Below, piece by piece: positions 63,861-64,000 of a stretch of DNA of 64,000 bases. Under the pieces are notes generated by a model, which was not told the origin of the DNA, made no database searches, and was given only the letters and a program-made list of their open reading frames with translations. This DNA is from Paragordius varius (Eukaryota; Nematomorpha): positions 2,852,001 through 2,916,000 of the forward strand of contig OZ176057.1 in NCBI GenBank assembly GCA_964247055.1, written 5' to 3'. The number at the start of each line of letters is the position of its first letter. Within the stretch, counting starts at the first letter, position 1. Both the position numbers and the translations under genes were made by a program.

Positions 63861-64000
63861 ACAACAATTTGATGTGAAATCCTTAAATCTAATATCAATG
63901 CAAATCTCCTGTTGTGTGGTATAAACCCGTACAAAAATTTAAAAAAAATTACAATATTTTGTTAATATGATCGGTGAAAAAATCGCTTGAAAGTATACCT

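Overview
This window is strongly AT-rich animal DNA made mostly of transposable-element remnants: hAT, Tc1/mariner-IS630, TTAA-flanked MITEs, non-LTR retrotransposons and one old Ty3/gypsy copy. The species cannot be fixed from sequence. A short interstitial TTAGGG tract near 15,650 fits a non-arthropod animal better than an insect. No tRNA, rRNA, CRISPR array or bacterial-type operon was seen.

The main result is a pair of probable micro-exon genes on the + strand. Gene B starts at 56,177 with a signal-peptide exon. Seven exons of 15-60 nt follow, and the gene runs off the right edge. Gene A has exons scattered from 3,949 to about 35,730; its first and last exons were not located. Almost every exon starts and ends in phase 1 and has a length divisible by three (one duplicated copy does not), so exons could be skipped or duplicated without breaking the frame. 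Each encodes a small module: a Cys pair (C-x3-C to C-x5-C), a Pro-rich stretch, a Gly/Ser-rich stretch or a short hydrophobic end. Two gene A exons (18,456 and 18,558) align at nucleotide level with gene B exons (57,464 and 63,447), so the genes look like tandem paralogues. The layout resembles the micro-exon gene families of parasitic flatworms and the phase-1 bicycle effector genes of aphids. That is a likeness of structure only; no homology to either is claimed.

Layout: 1-3.7 kb, nothing recognised. 3.7-5 kb, first gene A exons plus one possible minus-strand exon. 7.2-17.6 kb, a 3.86-kb tandem duplication plus a third partial copy, giving three copies of a 30-nt Pro-rich exon. 17.4-22.2 kb, MITEs, two Cys exons and two hAT transposase remnants. 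23.2 kb, an acidic exon. 24.4-27.7 kb, a broken LINE. 28.5-35.7 kb, the Gly/Ser and hydrophobic exons of gene A among MITEs. 36.7 kb, a possible separate signal-peptide ORF. 38.8-42.3 kb, an IS630/Tc1-type transposon with another element nested in it. 43.4-47.9 kb, hAT remnants. 48.1-52.1 kb, an old Ty3/gypsy element lying inside a MITE. 52.3-55.1 kb, a MITE and a foldback element. 56.2 kb to the end, gene B with MITE and hAT insertions in its introns.

Limits: exons were called by eye from splice sites and phase, and some were found by looking for that phase, so the regularity is partly selected. RNA-seq would settle it.
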